The position numbers were made by a program, and so were the translations under genes. Under the pieces are notes generated by a model. That model searched no databases and was not told the origin of the DNA. It saw only the letters and a list, made by a program, of their open reading frames with translations. A stretch of 64,000 bases of DNA from Chrysomallon squamiferum. Lineage: Eukaryota; Mollusca; Gastropoda; Neomphalida; Peltospiridae. The DNA lies in NCBI GenBank assembly GCA_012295275.1, contig CM022672.1:24848430-24912429 (forward strand). The letters are read 5' to 3'. Positions 24,176 through 40,135 of this stretch are shown here, piece by piece (positions within the stretch are counted from its first letter, which is position 1; each line of letters starts with the position of its first letter).

Positions 24176-24248
24176 TTATTTTTATTTTTATTTTATTTTA
24201 TTTTATTTTATTTTATTTTATTTTATTTTTTTATTTTTGTTTTTGTTT
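24176..24248. repeat. (TTTTA)n tract
   Basis: Pentanucleotide run starting some 20 bp after the splice donor. Confidence 0.93.
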
Positions 24249-24369
24249 TTTAGTTTTGTTTAGTTTAATATATATCGATCGTATATCTCTTGGACATTTT
24301 AAATTGTTTTGTTTAGGAAAACTAAAAAAAATAACACCAACAACCACACCCACAACAACAGCAGCAATA

Positions 24370-24371
24370 AC

Positions 24372-24413
<42 letters not shown>

Positions 24414-24453
24414 CTGTAAGAACATCAATAAAACTACGCCTATAAGGGTGTAG

Positions 24454-24484
<31 letters not shown>

Positions 24485-24600
24485 CAATAAAAGCAATGAC
24501 AACAACATCATCAGCTTGAACAAAGGTATAATATATACTAAATAACATCAACTACTGCTACAACAACAACAACAACAACAACAACTACAACAGCAGCAGC
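24370..24600. repeat. (AAT)n and (CAA)n tracts
   Basis: AAT triplets at 24371-24413 and 24452-24482, and CAA triplets at 24559-24600. Confidence 0.92.
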
Positions 24601-25285
24601 ACCCAGCAAATCACTGGTTGATATACAAACTCTATCAACTTCACATTATTATAAAACAAGTTCATCATCTTTTGTGCCGAGTTTTCCCTCTTCAGATGAA
24701 GAACACACAGGTGATGGCGGGCGACATTTTTCAGTTGGTTTTCCATTGTGTGGCTGACATTTATCGAAAACAAAACTCACACGACTCCACCGGTGACGGT
24801 CCGTGTTTTGCACGGGTGCGAGGGCCTGAGCTGCAATTGTCTCTACTTCTTCTTGGACCACACAGTGTTGGACACTTGACTATTCCCAAAGCGCTCTCTT
24901 TACGCTCCGTATTGACGAGTGTTTGATCAAGATCCATTTACACCTGTGTTAGTGGCAAGTGAACGCCGAGCCCAGCCCACACAATACTCGTTTATATACC
25001 TGTATACAACTTGCACTCCGTGGTCGCGTCCCGCTCTCGGCCTCCTTTTTGTCACCAGTATTTTTCTGTTTGTGCCTAAACAGCACTTCTGTGTGTTGAT
25101 TCTGAGCGAGGACTCATGCCGTAGTGAAACTGTTTTGACATCCGTCTCAAAGGGTCTATTACCCTCCCAAATATGTAGGTGATCTTACCACCAGTTTAAA
25201 GGGGCTCTGTACTCGTAATGCCGCGGTTGGGTTCACAAATGTATTTTAGTGTATGCATTCTTCTTCAACTGGAGTGTATTATATG

Positions 25286-25287
<2 letters not shown>

Positions 25288-25355
<68 letters not shown>

Positions 25356-25358
25356 TTA

Positions 25359-25407
<49 letters not shown>

Positions 25408-25434
25408 CATTATTATTATTATTATTATTATTAT
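25288..25434. repeat. (TTA)n microsatellite, about 147 bp
   Basis: The longest ATT-type array in the window, with two single-unit interruptions. All three + strand frames remain open through it as poly-Ile, poly-Leu and poly-Tyr. Confidence 0.97.
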
Positions 25435-25559
25435 ATTCAAATTAACAAACAAAAACAAATTATACCATTAATATACAAACATTACTAAACCTAAAACAAA
25501 TTTAAATTTAAAAATGATTGACGAATCGTTATACTCAATATAATTCCAATTAAAACATG

Positions 25560-26095
25560 TCTATATTTTAATGCTTATTAAAGTTTTATAATAAATAAGT
25601 AAATAAACAAACGAACAAAAATATAAATGAATAACCGAACGAACGAACGAACGAATGAATAAATAAATAAGTAAATAAATAAATATCATTATTATCTATT
25701 TATCTTCTTTTTTTTTTTTTTTTTTATGAAATCATATTTTTTTTAAAGAACATTCATCTTTAAAAGATATTTTTTTGTTAATAATTATCATTTTCTTTGA
25801 ATAACAAAAAACTTTTATATTTTGATTTTCGTTGATTGCTTTTTATGCTTTTTTGAATTTTATATAAAAGTAAACAAACAAAAAATATTCGAACAACAGT
25901 AAATAAATAAATAAATGAATGAATAATAAATAAATGAATGAACAAATGAATGAATGAATAAATAAATAAATAAACAAACAAATAAATAAATGAAAATAAA
26001 TACTTCCATTCTCTAATAATTATTAATCTTCCAATATAATTTTAAAATATTAATTTTATTTATTTTTTTATTTATTTATTTATTTTAATGTCATC
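25560..26095. repeat. (AAAT)/(GAAC)/(GAAT)n low-complexity tract
   Basis: AAAT, CGAA and TGAA tetranucleotides at 25590-25685 and 25900-25992, TTTA at 26058-26085, with AT-rich sequence between. Confidence 0.88.
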
Positions 26096-26429
26096 GAAAA
26101 TTTCATTTACAAAAATTATAACTATTGAAAGGAAAACTTGAAAAACTGACTGATAAAGAATAAAGAAATAAATAACAGAAATATGTAACTTGTATTTTTT
26201 CATAATTTACAATTATATTTACAAATGAACATCAGTCAGTAAAATACATACTACTTTAATTTAATTATCCATTTACGAATATTCTTTTTAACTAAAACTC
26301 ATTTCTGTTTATATATATAAAATATAAACACATACCCACAAACATATTATTTTGTTATACAAATACACTGTAGAAAACACCTTTAACAACAGATGAGAGG
26401 CAAAATAATAATAAAATATAAAAAAAAAA

Positions 26430-26720
26430 AAAAAATTATGAGGTGGGCGGTTCTTTACTTCTGTTTGCCTGATGTGTCTATATACCCGGCGCTTTTCGCA
26501 CTTGTCAAATATTTATCTCAACACTTATGAAGCTAAAATATAAATTTTCTATAGTTTCCGACACGCTTGCGGTCCCCTTGGTGCTTCGCTGACATTTTAA
26601 CCGTGCCCTCGCACGTCTGCTTATTTGCATTAACCAACTTTTGAGTTTTCCTATGCATTTACAAATACCACGGTGAGAAGTTTGTTCGTGTGCAATACAC
26701 TGAATGGATATGGGGACCAG
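26430..26720. promoter_or_regulatory. Candidate intronic enhancer with a POU octamer
   Basis: About 290 bp without simple repeats. It carries a perfect octamer ATTTGCAT at 26623-26630 and an AGGTGGGCGG GC-box-like stretch at 26441. It lies in the intron that splits the homeodomain. A regulatory role is inferred. Confidence 0.3.
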
Positions 26721-26839
26721 TGTGCTTTGTGCGAACCTGCGTTTGGGATATCCTACATCGAGAAACAAACTCACTCACGTAGATCGGTTTTGTTCTGCAT
26801 GAGACAGATACAGACAGCAGAGTGCGTAGCTGAAACTGT

Positions 26840-26947
26840 TCAAGTTTATTGCTTATAATGATAATGTTGATGATAGAAAAGATGATGATTATCAAAATCA
26901 TGAAGATGATGATAAAAATAATAATAGAAGAAGCCCTAGTATCAGTA

Positions 26948-26978
<31 letters not shown>

Positions 26979-27052
26979 TAATAACAACAACAACAATAAC
27001 AACAACAACAACAACAATAATAATAATAATAATAATAAAATAATAATAATAC
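26840..27052. repeat. (GAT)n, (AAT)n and (AAC)n tract
   Basis: Successive triplet repeats. The frames on both strands are artefacts. Confidence 0.93.
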
Positions 27053-27234
27053 CAAACATAAATAATTTAAATAAACTTTTATTTTTAGACATAAAATTAA
27101 GAAGAACGAAATTTATTAATAGTTAAGAAACGAAGATGAAATGAAAATAATTTGTAAAAATTAACTGCTCAGATTAGTTAAAAATGTTTTCTTTGTAATA
27201 AATAATTAATAATTATGTGTACACTTAAATTAAA

Positions 27235-27338
27235 TAAAATAAATAAATAAATATATAAATAAATAACCAAACAAGTAAATATATAAATTAACAAATCAAA
27301 CATATATTCAGTTCTAAAATAAATAAATATATAAATAT

Positions 27339-27386
<48 letters not shown>

Positions 27387-27420
27387 ATTCTTAAATAAAT
27401 TAAATAAGTAAACAAAGAAT
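27235..27420. repeat. (AAAT)n arrays
   Basis: Imperfect AAAT at 27235-27330 and a pure run at 27341-27388. Confidence 0.93.
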
Positions 27421-28754
27421 CCAAAGAAATCCTAAATACTTGTTGCATCCAAAGAGAGCGAGTTTTACAAAAAACGTAATGAAACAAACTTCTTGGGAGG
27501 GTTTTGGTTTGTGAAATAGACCAAAGAAAAAATAAAAATAAAAAGAGAAAAAGAGAAAAAAATCAACACTCTACGTTTTATTATTATTATTATTATTATT
27601 ATTACGAACTGTTTAACCCTACAAAACTCTAGACAAAACAGAGGGTTGGTCTCTGCCCCACCCACCTCCTTTTTGACATTCTGCTGGTGAGTTTTCTGCA
27701 TTCACCGCCGGTTTAACGTGACTCACCATCTCGCACCAGATCCCTCGCACGGCTAGGAAGTGTGTTTATCTCAAACACTAAGTGGTGTAAAATATATATC
27801 AGCATAAAGCCAAGGGGAGGGTAGGTACCACGAAGGGCTTTTGTCGTCGTTTGCTATTATGTGTGCGTATAGGCATCATTCATTTTATACTTGTCAAGTG
27901 TATTATGTGTCTTATAATAAAAACTAAATTCACCACCTGCTGGCATGGATAAATAAGTCACCCCCACAAACGAGGAGTTTTCTTTCTTTTTTTTTTTTTT
28001 TGTCATTCAGAAACGTTTAAACTGAATATAAACAGTGAATTGAAATAGTTTGGATATTTGGTAAAAAAAAAAAAAAGACTGTCTATTAAAGGAAATACAA
28101 ATAGTATAATATTGTTACACGTGTTTTCTTATGATATATATTGGTATCGTACTACGTTGAATGGTGTAACTATGAATATAATTATGTGAAATAAAAATGT
28201 GTAGGTTTCTAACTAAAATTTATGTTTTAATTTTTGTTAATTTTTGTTAATTTTTGTTAATTTTTAACCTTCACAATGTAATTATTATTATAAGAACTTC
28301 TGCTGCTGCTAATACTACTGCAGCTTTACAAGTAATAATAATAATGATGATGATGATGTTGATGATGATGACGATAATGATAATGGTAAAAAAAAATATA
28401 TATATATATATATAAATCAGGTATAAACAGATTAACAATAATACATTATTTTAGTCATTAATTTAAAAAAAAAAATACGGATTTAGTAAATAAACAATTA
28501 AATATTAATTTTAGCCAGTAAATAATTATATTTGATCTAGTTCTAATTTACCACATCGTTTCACGGGAAAAGTTTCTTTTATTTCTGATTTAGAACTAAA
28601 ATATTTCTAACATTAAGAGACGTGGTGTTATTTAACTTTCGTCCCACGAGTAAATTCAATTGATTTTCGAAACTAGACCATTCATTCTGCTGTCAACTTG
28701 TTACTTTGGTTTTCCCGTATTTAAAGATTTCTCCAAGTAAACATCGCTTGAGAT

Positions 28755-28960
28755 GGTAAATTATTTATGCATTTCATTTATTTATAGCACTTATATTGTT
28801 GCTGTTGTTATTATTATTACTGTTATAGTATATATTTGTTCACTTATTAAATTAATTTATTATTATTTTGATTGATGTTATTGTTGTCATAATATATGTT
28901 CGCTTGTGTTATTATTTACTTATTGATTAATTAATTAATTATTTTATTTATTTATTTACC

Positions 28961-29011
<51 letters not shown>

Positions 29012-29013
29012 AA

Positions 29014-29047
<34 letters not shown>

Positions 29048-29128
29048 TTTTTATTATTAAATAATTTTTTATTTATTTATTTAGTCATTTATTTTTATGT
29101 TTTTAATTAATTACTTTATTTATTTATC

Positions 29129-29159
<31 letters not shown>

Positions 29160-29230
29160 TTAATTCTTATTTTTAATTCTTCTTCTTGTTCTTCTTCTTC
29201 TTCTTCTTATTATTATTATTATTATATTAT
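28755..29230. repeat. (ATT)n, (TTTA)n and (TTC)n tracts
   Basis: ATT triplets at 28964-29049 and 29130-29160, TTTA steps between them, and CTT triplets at 29176-29208. Confidence 0.93.
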
Positions 29231-29679
29231 TTTGGTATTGTATTAAGTCAGAATAAATATATATATATATATATTTTTTTGTTATTAATTATCTTGATTT
29301 GAAATGAAATGGTAGAAATGAAAATAAAGATTTGATACATTTTTACACCTATTTCTGTGGTTATTTATTATAATTACCTGTTTTATTTCTATATAATATC
29401 TTTTATTAACATCATAATTTAAATTAAATAACGCATTTAAAAGCTTGTATTTACGGAGTATATATATATATATTCAGTATCATTTATTCTTGACACAGGT
29501 ATGGCTTCTTATTCTTGCTTATTCGTTTATAAACAATATTTAATTAATTAGCATTTATTTGTTATTAATAATACAGCAGTAATTAATTTATTTCGCTTTA
29601 TTTTTCAGTATCTAATTATAAATCTACTTGCAAATAAACAGAATGGCTGTGTATTAAGTTGTATATTGTTTTGTTTTAG

Positions 29680-29955
29680 GTATGGTTTCAGAACGCCAGA
29701 GCGAAATATCGCCGAAATCTACTCAAACAGCAGCAGGATCAAGGGAAGGACGAACAAGGTCAAGGCGGCACAGACGCAGAGAAGATGGAAGACTCCTCAT
29801 CCATGCACGATATGAGTCAGGATCACTCCCCTGGACTGTCGGACATCAGTTCCAGCCCCTCCCTGCCCGATCTTCACACTCCGACCCTGGAGGCCGATCA
29901 GAGCACCAACAGCATTTCAGACCTCTTCTCCAACTCCATTGCGTCAATAAACTAA
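29680..29955 (+). CDS. ap/Lhx2/9: Apterous/Lhx2/9 LIM-homeodomain protein, last coding exon
   Basis: Seen: after TTTGTTTTAG the frame reads VWFQNARAKYRRNLLK, which is homeodomain positions 47-60 with Trp48, Gln50 and Asn51 intact. Gln50 fits preference for TAATTA/G-type sites. A 75-residue tail follows, first basic and Gln-rich, then Ser, Asp and Pro-rich (MEDSSSMHDMSQDHSPGLSD), ending ISDLFSNSIASIN and TAA at 29953-29955. Known: vertebrate Lhx2/Lhx9 end in a TLTNLF-type motif, and the SDLF here is the likely counterpart, placed a few residues before the end. The exon is phase 0 and 92 codons long including the stop. The frame starting ATGGTTTCAG at 29682 is a shadow, not the gene. Confidence 0.97.
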   Translation, partial: VWFQNARAKYRRNLLKQQQDQGKDEQGQGGTDAEKMEDSSSMHDMSQDHSPGLSDISSSPSLPDLHTPTLEADQSTNSISDLFSNSIASIN

Positions 29956-31114
29956 ATCTGAACACAAGCTGGTGTTAAGAAATTGTTCAGTTTCTGGTCA
30001 GTGTCATCTTGGTTTGAAATGTAAAGCACATAAAAATAAACAACAATAACTATGTATTGCTGGATTCTCGAATCAACGGACCAACTGCAGTGTATCCGAT
30101 ATTTTATAACAAACACATTCAATGAATCGTTGAAAATACATGTTACATGAAAACAAGAAGAAGCACTTTGCCATAGCCACCATTTATTCAAAATCTTAAG
30201 ATGTATCTGTCATAGCGATTCTTGCGTTGTTAATACTTTTGGCTGTACAGACAGTTTTGTGGGTCAATAATAACATCGCCTTGAACATTGTTTGTCGGAT
30301 ACAGTTCCATCATCATGTGGCAGAAATGTTATAGGAGTTTTCAAGAAGATTAGAAGAAAATGTAAAATGAACTACATCTATCATCAGACCAAAGCCTTCA
30401 ATCGGTATTAAATGTTATTCATCTTCATTTTCATGATATTTTTGAAAAGACATCGATCAAGGTATCTTGATACGTGCTGTCAGAATGTTTTTTTGAAAAT
30501 AATCCTGAAACAAAAAACTTCCATCTGATTTCCTAAAATGGCATTTGTTTTCAAAATATGTCTACCTTTCGATCTAGCTTACAAACTGACTGTAGAACTG
30601 TCTTTACAAAACCAAGGACTTTGCTTTTAGCGAACATGTACAGAACCGTCCCCACCTCAATGACATGGATTTGTGGCATTTCAGAACTGTGACCAACTGT
30701 TGTAATATTCTTGTATTTGTTTCCAAAAACCAAAGTTTTCATTTTTCTACACTTCTGACATCCGAGTTACGACCATACGCATTCCACGAAATGACAGTGC
30801 TGCAGTTCTTCTCAAATGTTTATCTGAAGAGTTACCTTTCACTTTCATCTGAACGTTTGTTGTCGAAATTGTGTTACTAGTGATCCATTTTATAGCGATC
30901 AGTGGTTTAATATTGTCCATCATACATACAACTGTTCCAGAAATGATCGCATGTGTGTTTAAGAAAAGGAGCCAATTAATTCTTCCAAATATATTATTTA
31001 TAAATAATTATACATATACCAAATATATATTACATACAATCTACATAAGTGGATCCTCACTATCTTTATATTAAATACTCTTAGAAACAGATATTGTAAA
31101 ACTATTTTGCACAT

Positions 31115-31152
<38 letters not shown>

Positions 31153-31600
31153 TGTTACACAGCTTTTGCATAATTTTGAGAGAAAAAAAAAGATTTTATT
31201 ATTATATCTATAGAGTAACTGCGTTTCATAGATTTAAAACATTTGAAAATTAAACTAAATATGAGAATTCCAGTGAAAATGTTTTTTAGGTGTGTAAGAC
31301 GACCTTTTTTTTCACCAACTGACTTCCATACTTAATAGATTAAAAGTTATTGTATTACAGTTATTTTTGTAGTCAATATTTAAACTATAGTCATTAAGAG
31401 AAATGCGTTTATAAACTCAGAAACTGTGCAGAACAGTTTGTAAATGATGCAGAATAAAAACATACGCATAAACAATCATACTCTTACATCTATCTTAAGT
31501 GCATTAAATTTTATATTTATATTTTTTGTTATTAATTTTTATCTTTTTTTTTTTTTTTATTTTTATAATATTTTTTATTTTCATTTTTTTTGCAATCATG
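29956..31600 (+). other. Probable 3' UTR of the apterous/Lhx2/9 gene
   Basis: About 1.6 kb of unique AT-rich sequence directly after the stop codon, much poorer in simple repeats than the introns and intergenic DNA, apart from a T run at 31120-31148. AATAAA signals occur at 30035 and 31453. The second would give a 3' UTR of about 1.5 kb. The end cannot be fixed without transcript data. Confidence 0.5.
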
Positions 31601-31980
31601 ACATATTAAAATTGTAGGTGTCCTTCTCCTGATTTTTTGTGATCATTTCTGGTACATCATTTATTGTTTGTCCTTTGTTAAAGTGCTATATTGATAATTA
31701 TGTTTTATAGTCCTAATGTAAAAAGAACGATCTCACACTTATTATAACTGTTACATGTTAGTTCAAATCTGTAAAGAACTCGTTTTCTGTCTTGCAGTAT
31801 TTATTTATAAGGCCAGTTCAAAGTTGGAGCCTTGTATTATGCTTTAATACGAATTTCCTGTGTTTAATATATTGTAAATCTTTCAAAATTGTTTTATTTT
31901 AACAGTTTCTTGCACCGCAGATTTGTAATATCAGTTTGATTGATGACTGCAACGGCCAATTAAGTTTTACAATATTTTCG

Positions 31981-32007
31981 ATATTTATTTATTTATTTAT
32001 TTATTTA

Positions 32008-32076
<69 letters not shown>
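31981..32076. repeat. (TTTA)n-(ATT)n array
   Basis: TTTA units run into about 65 bp of ATT. Confidence 0.96.
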
Positions 32077-33871
32077 TTTTTTTTGTGTCCATTTGTCTTT
32101 TCTACTTCCTATCTTTCTTCTTCTTTTGTTTTCTCAATCGCAGATATGAAGTTTTGTACCGATGCACCACATGTCGTCCATGACTGTTAGTCAAATGTAT
32201 CCCAGACGCGCTGATCTTGTATCACAAAAATGTCTAAAATCAGCAACACCACCACGTCTGCATCCATTTGATTTTAAGAGCAGACGTGAAGCGTATGTGT
32301 TGGCATTTGCATGTTTTCAGCTTGCTGCAAGGGCGGATAGAACCGAATTACCTCTGGAAGAGTCTGGTCCTCATTCGAACAGTGGACATTCTATATGGAA
32401 TATTAACCTTACGTCTGCAACCGAACTGCATGAGATGCACGAGCAAACGTAAAACACATTTTTACGCAAATTCGTAGGTTTCCAACATGGGCGGAGATGG
32501 GGCCGTGCTAACCTCGCTTGGTTCTGGAGATCGTTACGTTTTGTAAAGAAGACATTCACAATGGCCAGCACCGCAGCGATGAAGTTTTATAGCTTTCATA
32601 TCGTCTGCGGTTTCACGACCAGGCGTGGTCTCGATAACAACTACATATTTACGACAGCGTCTTACTGCTTGGTAACAACGAGGTCGCCTCTTCTAATGTT
32701 TCTTTTCGCCGTAGTTTGAGCCTGGTGTCTGATCACGGATCGTTGCAATCTTTCTGTTTCGCCTTGTGGTTAATTACAAGAGATAGTTTTATCCATTAAA
32801 GCAGTTACGAACCAAATGGTAAATATTACAATTACCGACAAGTCTAAAAGTACAAACACCAACACCCATCCGCACCCTCACTCTATGTCCCTCACCCAAA
32901 CATCCACATATCCACACACATTTTATTTTCTATGTTGAATAGTCAAGAAAATCTATCAGATGGGCATTAATTTGAAGAAGCTCCCTTTAAAGAAATGATA
33001 TCAAACTATTTATTAATGTTATAATTTTTTTTTTCCTCTTTTCAAGTTTAGCATAAGACATGAATTATATCCTTTGTAAAGAAGCGTTTTCATTTTTTTT
33101 TTTTTAAACTTGAAGAGTTTTTTCTTCTTCAAGAAAAATATCTATGTTTTCTTTTTACTTATTCAGAACTTTAATTTATGGTGCGTTTTTCTTCTTTTTA
33201 TTCTTGATTTTTTTTTTTTTTGTTTGTGTGTTTTTTAAACTCTATAACAAGTTAATCAAAGCTTTTTATACTGTTTTTAATTATTATTATTATTTTAAAC
33301 TGTTATTTTATATACTTTTATCAACATATTATTATTTTTTTTTTTTTTCTTAAAAACAAGAAGAAAATAATGAACAAATAAAAAAATAAAAATGTATTTA
33401 CACGTACATGGTGATTGTTTTGGTTCAGACAGTGAAACAGATTTTGAAAGTATGTTCAAGAAAACTGCCACACCAACCAGATGAAGCGGGGATTATGTTG
33501 TATATTTTGTAAGGATATTTTGTAAATACGAGAGCCTATCCCATGTGAAAATCTGTATTTTAGCTGTGAAAGCCTAGTACATATTGTTTGCAGTCTGTTA
33601 TTTTAGTGTATACCGCTCAACAAAAATTAATCAGTGATACGTACTAAAATTATGACTTTAGCCTTAATGTTAATAATGAATCGTCTGTTGCATTATTTAC
33701 AAATTTCTCTTTGAAATTAACATTTTTCTCATAAAAATAATTCAATTTTTAAAAATCGAATATAAAGACTAATTTATATTATGTTATAAAATATATGTTT
33801 TACAGAAATACATTCTTAAACAGTTTTTTTTTTAAATAAATAAAACTACAATTACTATTATTGTTGAAGTA

Positions 33872-33872
<1 letters not shown>

Positions 33873-33927
<55 letters not shown>

Positions 33928-33970
33928 AAATTAAAAATAAAATAATTTTTTTTTTTTTTTTTTTTTTTTT
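33873..33970. repeat. (ATT)n array with a poly-T run
   Basis: ATT triplets at 33873-33926 and a T run of about 25 bases at 33945-33970. Confidence 0.95.
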
Positions 33971-34326
33971 GAAACATTTCTGATCTCTTAACAAATTTAA
34001 TAAATATTTTATTTATCATTTGATAGTTAATTATACGGCACATAGCTTTTGTGTTAGTGTCGCTTTTGCTAATTGTTTAGGATGGTTTTTCGTTTGATTT
34101 TTTTTTTTTCTCCTTCTTATGTCTCATTATCTACTGTTTATACTAGTGTAATTCGACCTCAGTCATTTTAATGATTACCTAGTTACGGTTCAACGTCACA
34201 AACTATTGTGTACTACGTCATAATGTATTGCAGTTTTGCAGTAATGGTGTGATCTTATTGGTTACATCGTGCACAAGGAAATAAATATGTCATTAAACAT
34301 TTAAGGACTTGTTTTCTGTAACAAAG

Positions 34327-37440
<3,114 letters not shown>

Positions 37441-37454
37441 ATTGATGATATTTT

Positions 37455-37550
<96 letters not shown>
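37455..37550. repeat. (CT)n-(ATT)n array
   Basis: CT run at 37455-37519, directly followed by ATT triplets. Confidence 0.97.
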
Positions 37551-37552
<2 letters not shown>

Positions 37553-38097
37553 TAGCACTACTACTACTTTTTTTATTGTACTATACATTAGATAAAGTAA
37601 TAGCTCTATTTTTTTCACCTACTCATTAACGCTTTTATAAAACAAACACTTGAATTCTATCACCACGAATGAAAACTTGTAGTCCAGAAATCTGTCATCA
37701 TCCAGCCTCTGTTATTATTTCACAGGTTCTCTTTGTATGTCAACGCTTTTCATCAATTTGAAAATGAGGCCTCGCGTATATTCTGTTGGCCTTTCCACCT
37801 CTCGATCAGAGCATCTTCCAGTAAACCATCCATCTTGTTACGTCACGTGAAGACAGGGCTTTGCCTAAAACCACGATATCTGTCCCCACTTGGTTATTGA
37901 TAAAGCTGATTCTGTAGTCATATCTGTATAAGATTCGGTATTGCGTGGAAATGATGTATCAGTATGTTTAAAGGTGGCTGCCTTCCGAAACCACCGTACG
38001 TAACGAAAGAAAAATGTAAAAAGAAACCTTGGCTGATTGTGAATATTATTAACAAATTAAATATAAATGCAAATTAACGGCAAAATGAAATTAACTT

Positions 38098-38121
38098 ACT
38101 ACTACAACAACAACAACAACA

Positions 38122-38165
<44 letters not shown>

Positions 38166-38304
38166 TACTACTACTACTACTATTACTACTACTAATAATA
38201 ATCATAATAATAATAATAACAGTAGTAGCTGAAGACAATGACTTAGCAGCAGTTTATGATTTTTACTGTTGTTTATGAAGGTGATGGTTGTGATCCTTGT
38301 TTTA

Positions 38305-38350
<46 letters not shown>

Positions 38351-38462
38351 TTTTTTTTATTATTATTGTTACTTTTATTATTATTATTATTATATTATAA
38401 TTGTGCATTATTAACAATATAACAATACTAACTGAAACAACAACAACAACAACAACAACAAC

Positions 38463-38503
<41 letters not shown>

Positions 38504-38530
38504 GAAGAAGAAGAAGAAGAAGAAGAAAAA
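38098..38530. repeat. Cluster of triplet repeats with a foldback pair
   Basis: (ACA)n then (ACT)n at 38098-38195, (AAT)n at 38309-38347 facing (TTA)n at 38356-38393, then (CAA)n, (AAT)n and (AAG)n at 38438-38528. The facing AAT and TTA arrays can pair as a hairpin. Confidence 0.95.
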
Positions 38531-38639
38531 GAAATGTAATTATAATTTTCAAATATTACTTTGTTTAACATGTAAATAAAATATACCGTTTTCATAATTG
38601 TAATTTCTTCTTTAACATGATATAAATGTGATCGCAATT

Positions 38640-39120
38640 TCCACTGTGAGGCATTTCGTGGCTATTCCTTTTGATGTTGATTTAATACAGTACTATCAAA
38701 ACTTGAAATGATATAACCACGATATAACCACGATATTACGTCTCCTAAAATACCTTATTCTTAAGTATCCGAACGTATGCTGTGATGTTGACCAGGCGCT
38801 GCTACGTTATGACGTCACTGTATTTAGATATTACGTCACAGTTGTGCCAAAAATTTCGCCTGATAATGACCAGCAGGAAGTCCGAAAGAATGGTGTGACC
38901 AGAAACAGGGAAACAGTAATTTTGTTCGTCTGTTATCGTCAGCGCGTTAATTGCCACCATCGTTCAAAATGTTAAGTATGTCAGGTGCATCGCGACAAAC
39001 GTCTTTGAGATATGAATAAGGAGCAGAAATACAGTCGACAGAACAAGTTTTGTCAATACTGAACTACCGCAAAATCTTATTAATTAAAGAAAACCATATT
39101 AATCCTTTTTTTCCATTACA
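38640..39120. other. Unique intergenic block
   Basis: GC-balanced sequence containing GATATAACCAC repeated twice at about 38709-38730 and several TGACGTCA/TTACGTCA-like words around 38800-38840. No coding frame is recognised. Confidence 0.5.
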
Positions 39121-39121
39121 C

Positions 39122-39126
<5 letters not shown>

Positions 39127-39172
<46 letters not shown>
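39127..39172. repeat. (TG)n microsatellite
   Basis: Uninterrupted TG run. Confidence 0.97.
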
Positions 39173-39176
<4 letters not shown>

Positions 39177-39639
39177 AGTTCGGGATTTCAGAAAAGTATG
39201 TGGGTGTGCTATTATTGTGGTGGACATTATTTTTAAAACTTTCTATTTATATTTATTTGAAGTAAAAAATTTAAAAAAATAAAAAATAATAATAAATCAA
39301 AATTATATACTTTTGTTATCGTTATTTCTTGAAATAAAAACATTATGTATGGACATTTTCAGAAACATGTTTACGCAGAATAAAAAAGTGTGTAACAAAT
39401 AAAAAGACGATTCTGAATATAAATTCAATATACATTTTTTCATTCTAATTAGTTTTATACATTATGTAATGTATGTCAATTATTTTCTGTATAATTGTTT
39501 CTAAGACAAATTCCAAAATTCTAGTCTAATTAATCAAAGAGTCCACTCTACAGTTACAGGCAGTACTAGTTGTCAGAAAACAGTTAAATGAATTTAGAGA
39601 ATCTACTCTTTTTGTGGAATTTTTTGCCAGACATGTATA

Positions 39640-39719
39640 TCGTTTTATTTATAAATTGCTATATATCATTTTAGTTGTAAATTACTATATATCATTTTTA
39701 CTTATAAACTGCTGTATAA

Positions 39720-39754
<35 letters not shown>

Positions 39755-40135
39755 TATTTATTTATTTATTTATAAATTGCTGTATATCTTTTCATTTATA
39801 GATTGCTTTATATCTTTTTATTTAAAATTTACTATATTTTTATTTATAAATTTCTATATATATTTATAATTTACGAATTTCTATATATTTCTTTATTTAT
39901 AATATGCTGTATATCTCTTTATTTGTAAACTGGTATGTATATTTTTATTTATAAATTGCTATGTATCTTTTTACTTATAAATTACTATATATCTTTTTAC
40001 TTATATATTGGTATATATATTTTTATTTATAAATTGTTATTTATCTATTTATTTATAATCTGCTACATATCTGTTTATTTTTAAATTGCTCTTTATCTTT
40101 TTCATTTATTTTCTGCTGACTATCTTTTTAGTTAA
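39640..40135. repeat. Degenerate AT-rich minisatellite, about 15 copies
   Basis: A unit of roughly 26-30 bp, built around TTTATTTATAAATTGCTATA then TATC, repeats with heavy divergence (AAATTGCT, AAATTACT, AAACTGCT, AATATGCT). The order is interrupted by a (TA)n and TTTA insert at 39719-39770. It looks old compared with the clean arrays elsewhere. Confidence 0.75.

Larger units (their letters stand above)
24158..29679 (+). other. 5.5-kb phase-0 intron of the apterous/Lhx2/9 gene
   Basis: Bounded by GTACTC at 24158 and TTTGTTTTAG at 29670-29679. It splits the homeodomain between positions 46 and 47. It contains (ATTTT)n, (AAT)n, (ATT)n and (AAAT)n arrays and one enhancer-like island near 26.5 kb. 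The block 24.64-25.24 kb is complex, GC-balanced unique sequence in which open frames on both strands look non-homologous to anything I know. 27.6-28.2 kb is ordinary unique sequence. Confidence 0.88.
31601..34325. other. Intergenic region after the LIM-homeodomain gene
   Basis: Unique AT-rich sequence with a compound (TTTA)n-(ATT)n array at 31981-32076, T-rich steps at 33020-33350 and (ATT)n at 33873-33926 followed by a T run. The block 32.1-32.6 kb is GC-balanced. Its open frames on both strands show no domain I recognise. Confidence 0.7.

Noticed and set aside
24618-24926. 102-residue + strand frame and a 70-residue - strand frame in the same block
   Set aside because: Neither shows a recognisable domain. 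The block is GC-balanced unique intron sequence and frames this long are expected there.
29682-29978. 98-residue frame starting with ATG at 29682
   Set aside because: It is out of frame with the homeodomain exon, which reads VWFQNARAKYRR from 29680 in the conserved frame.
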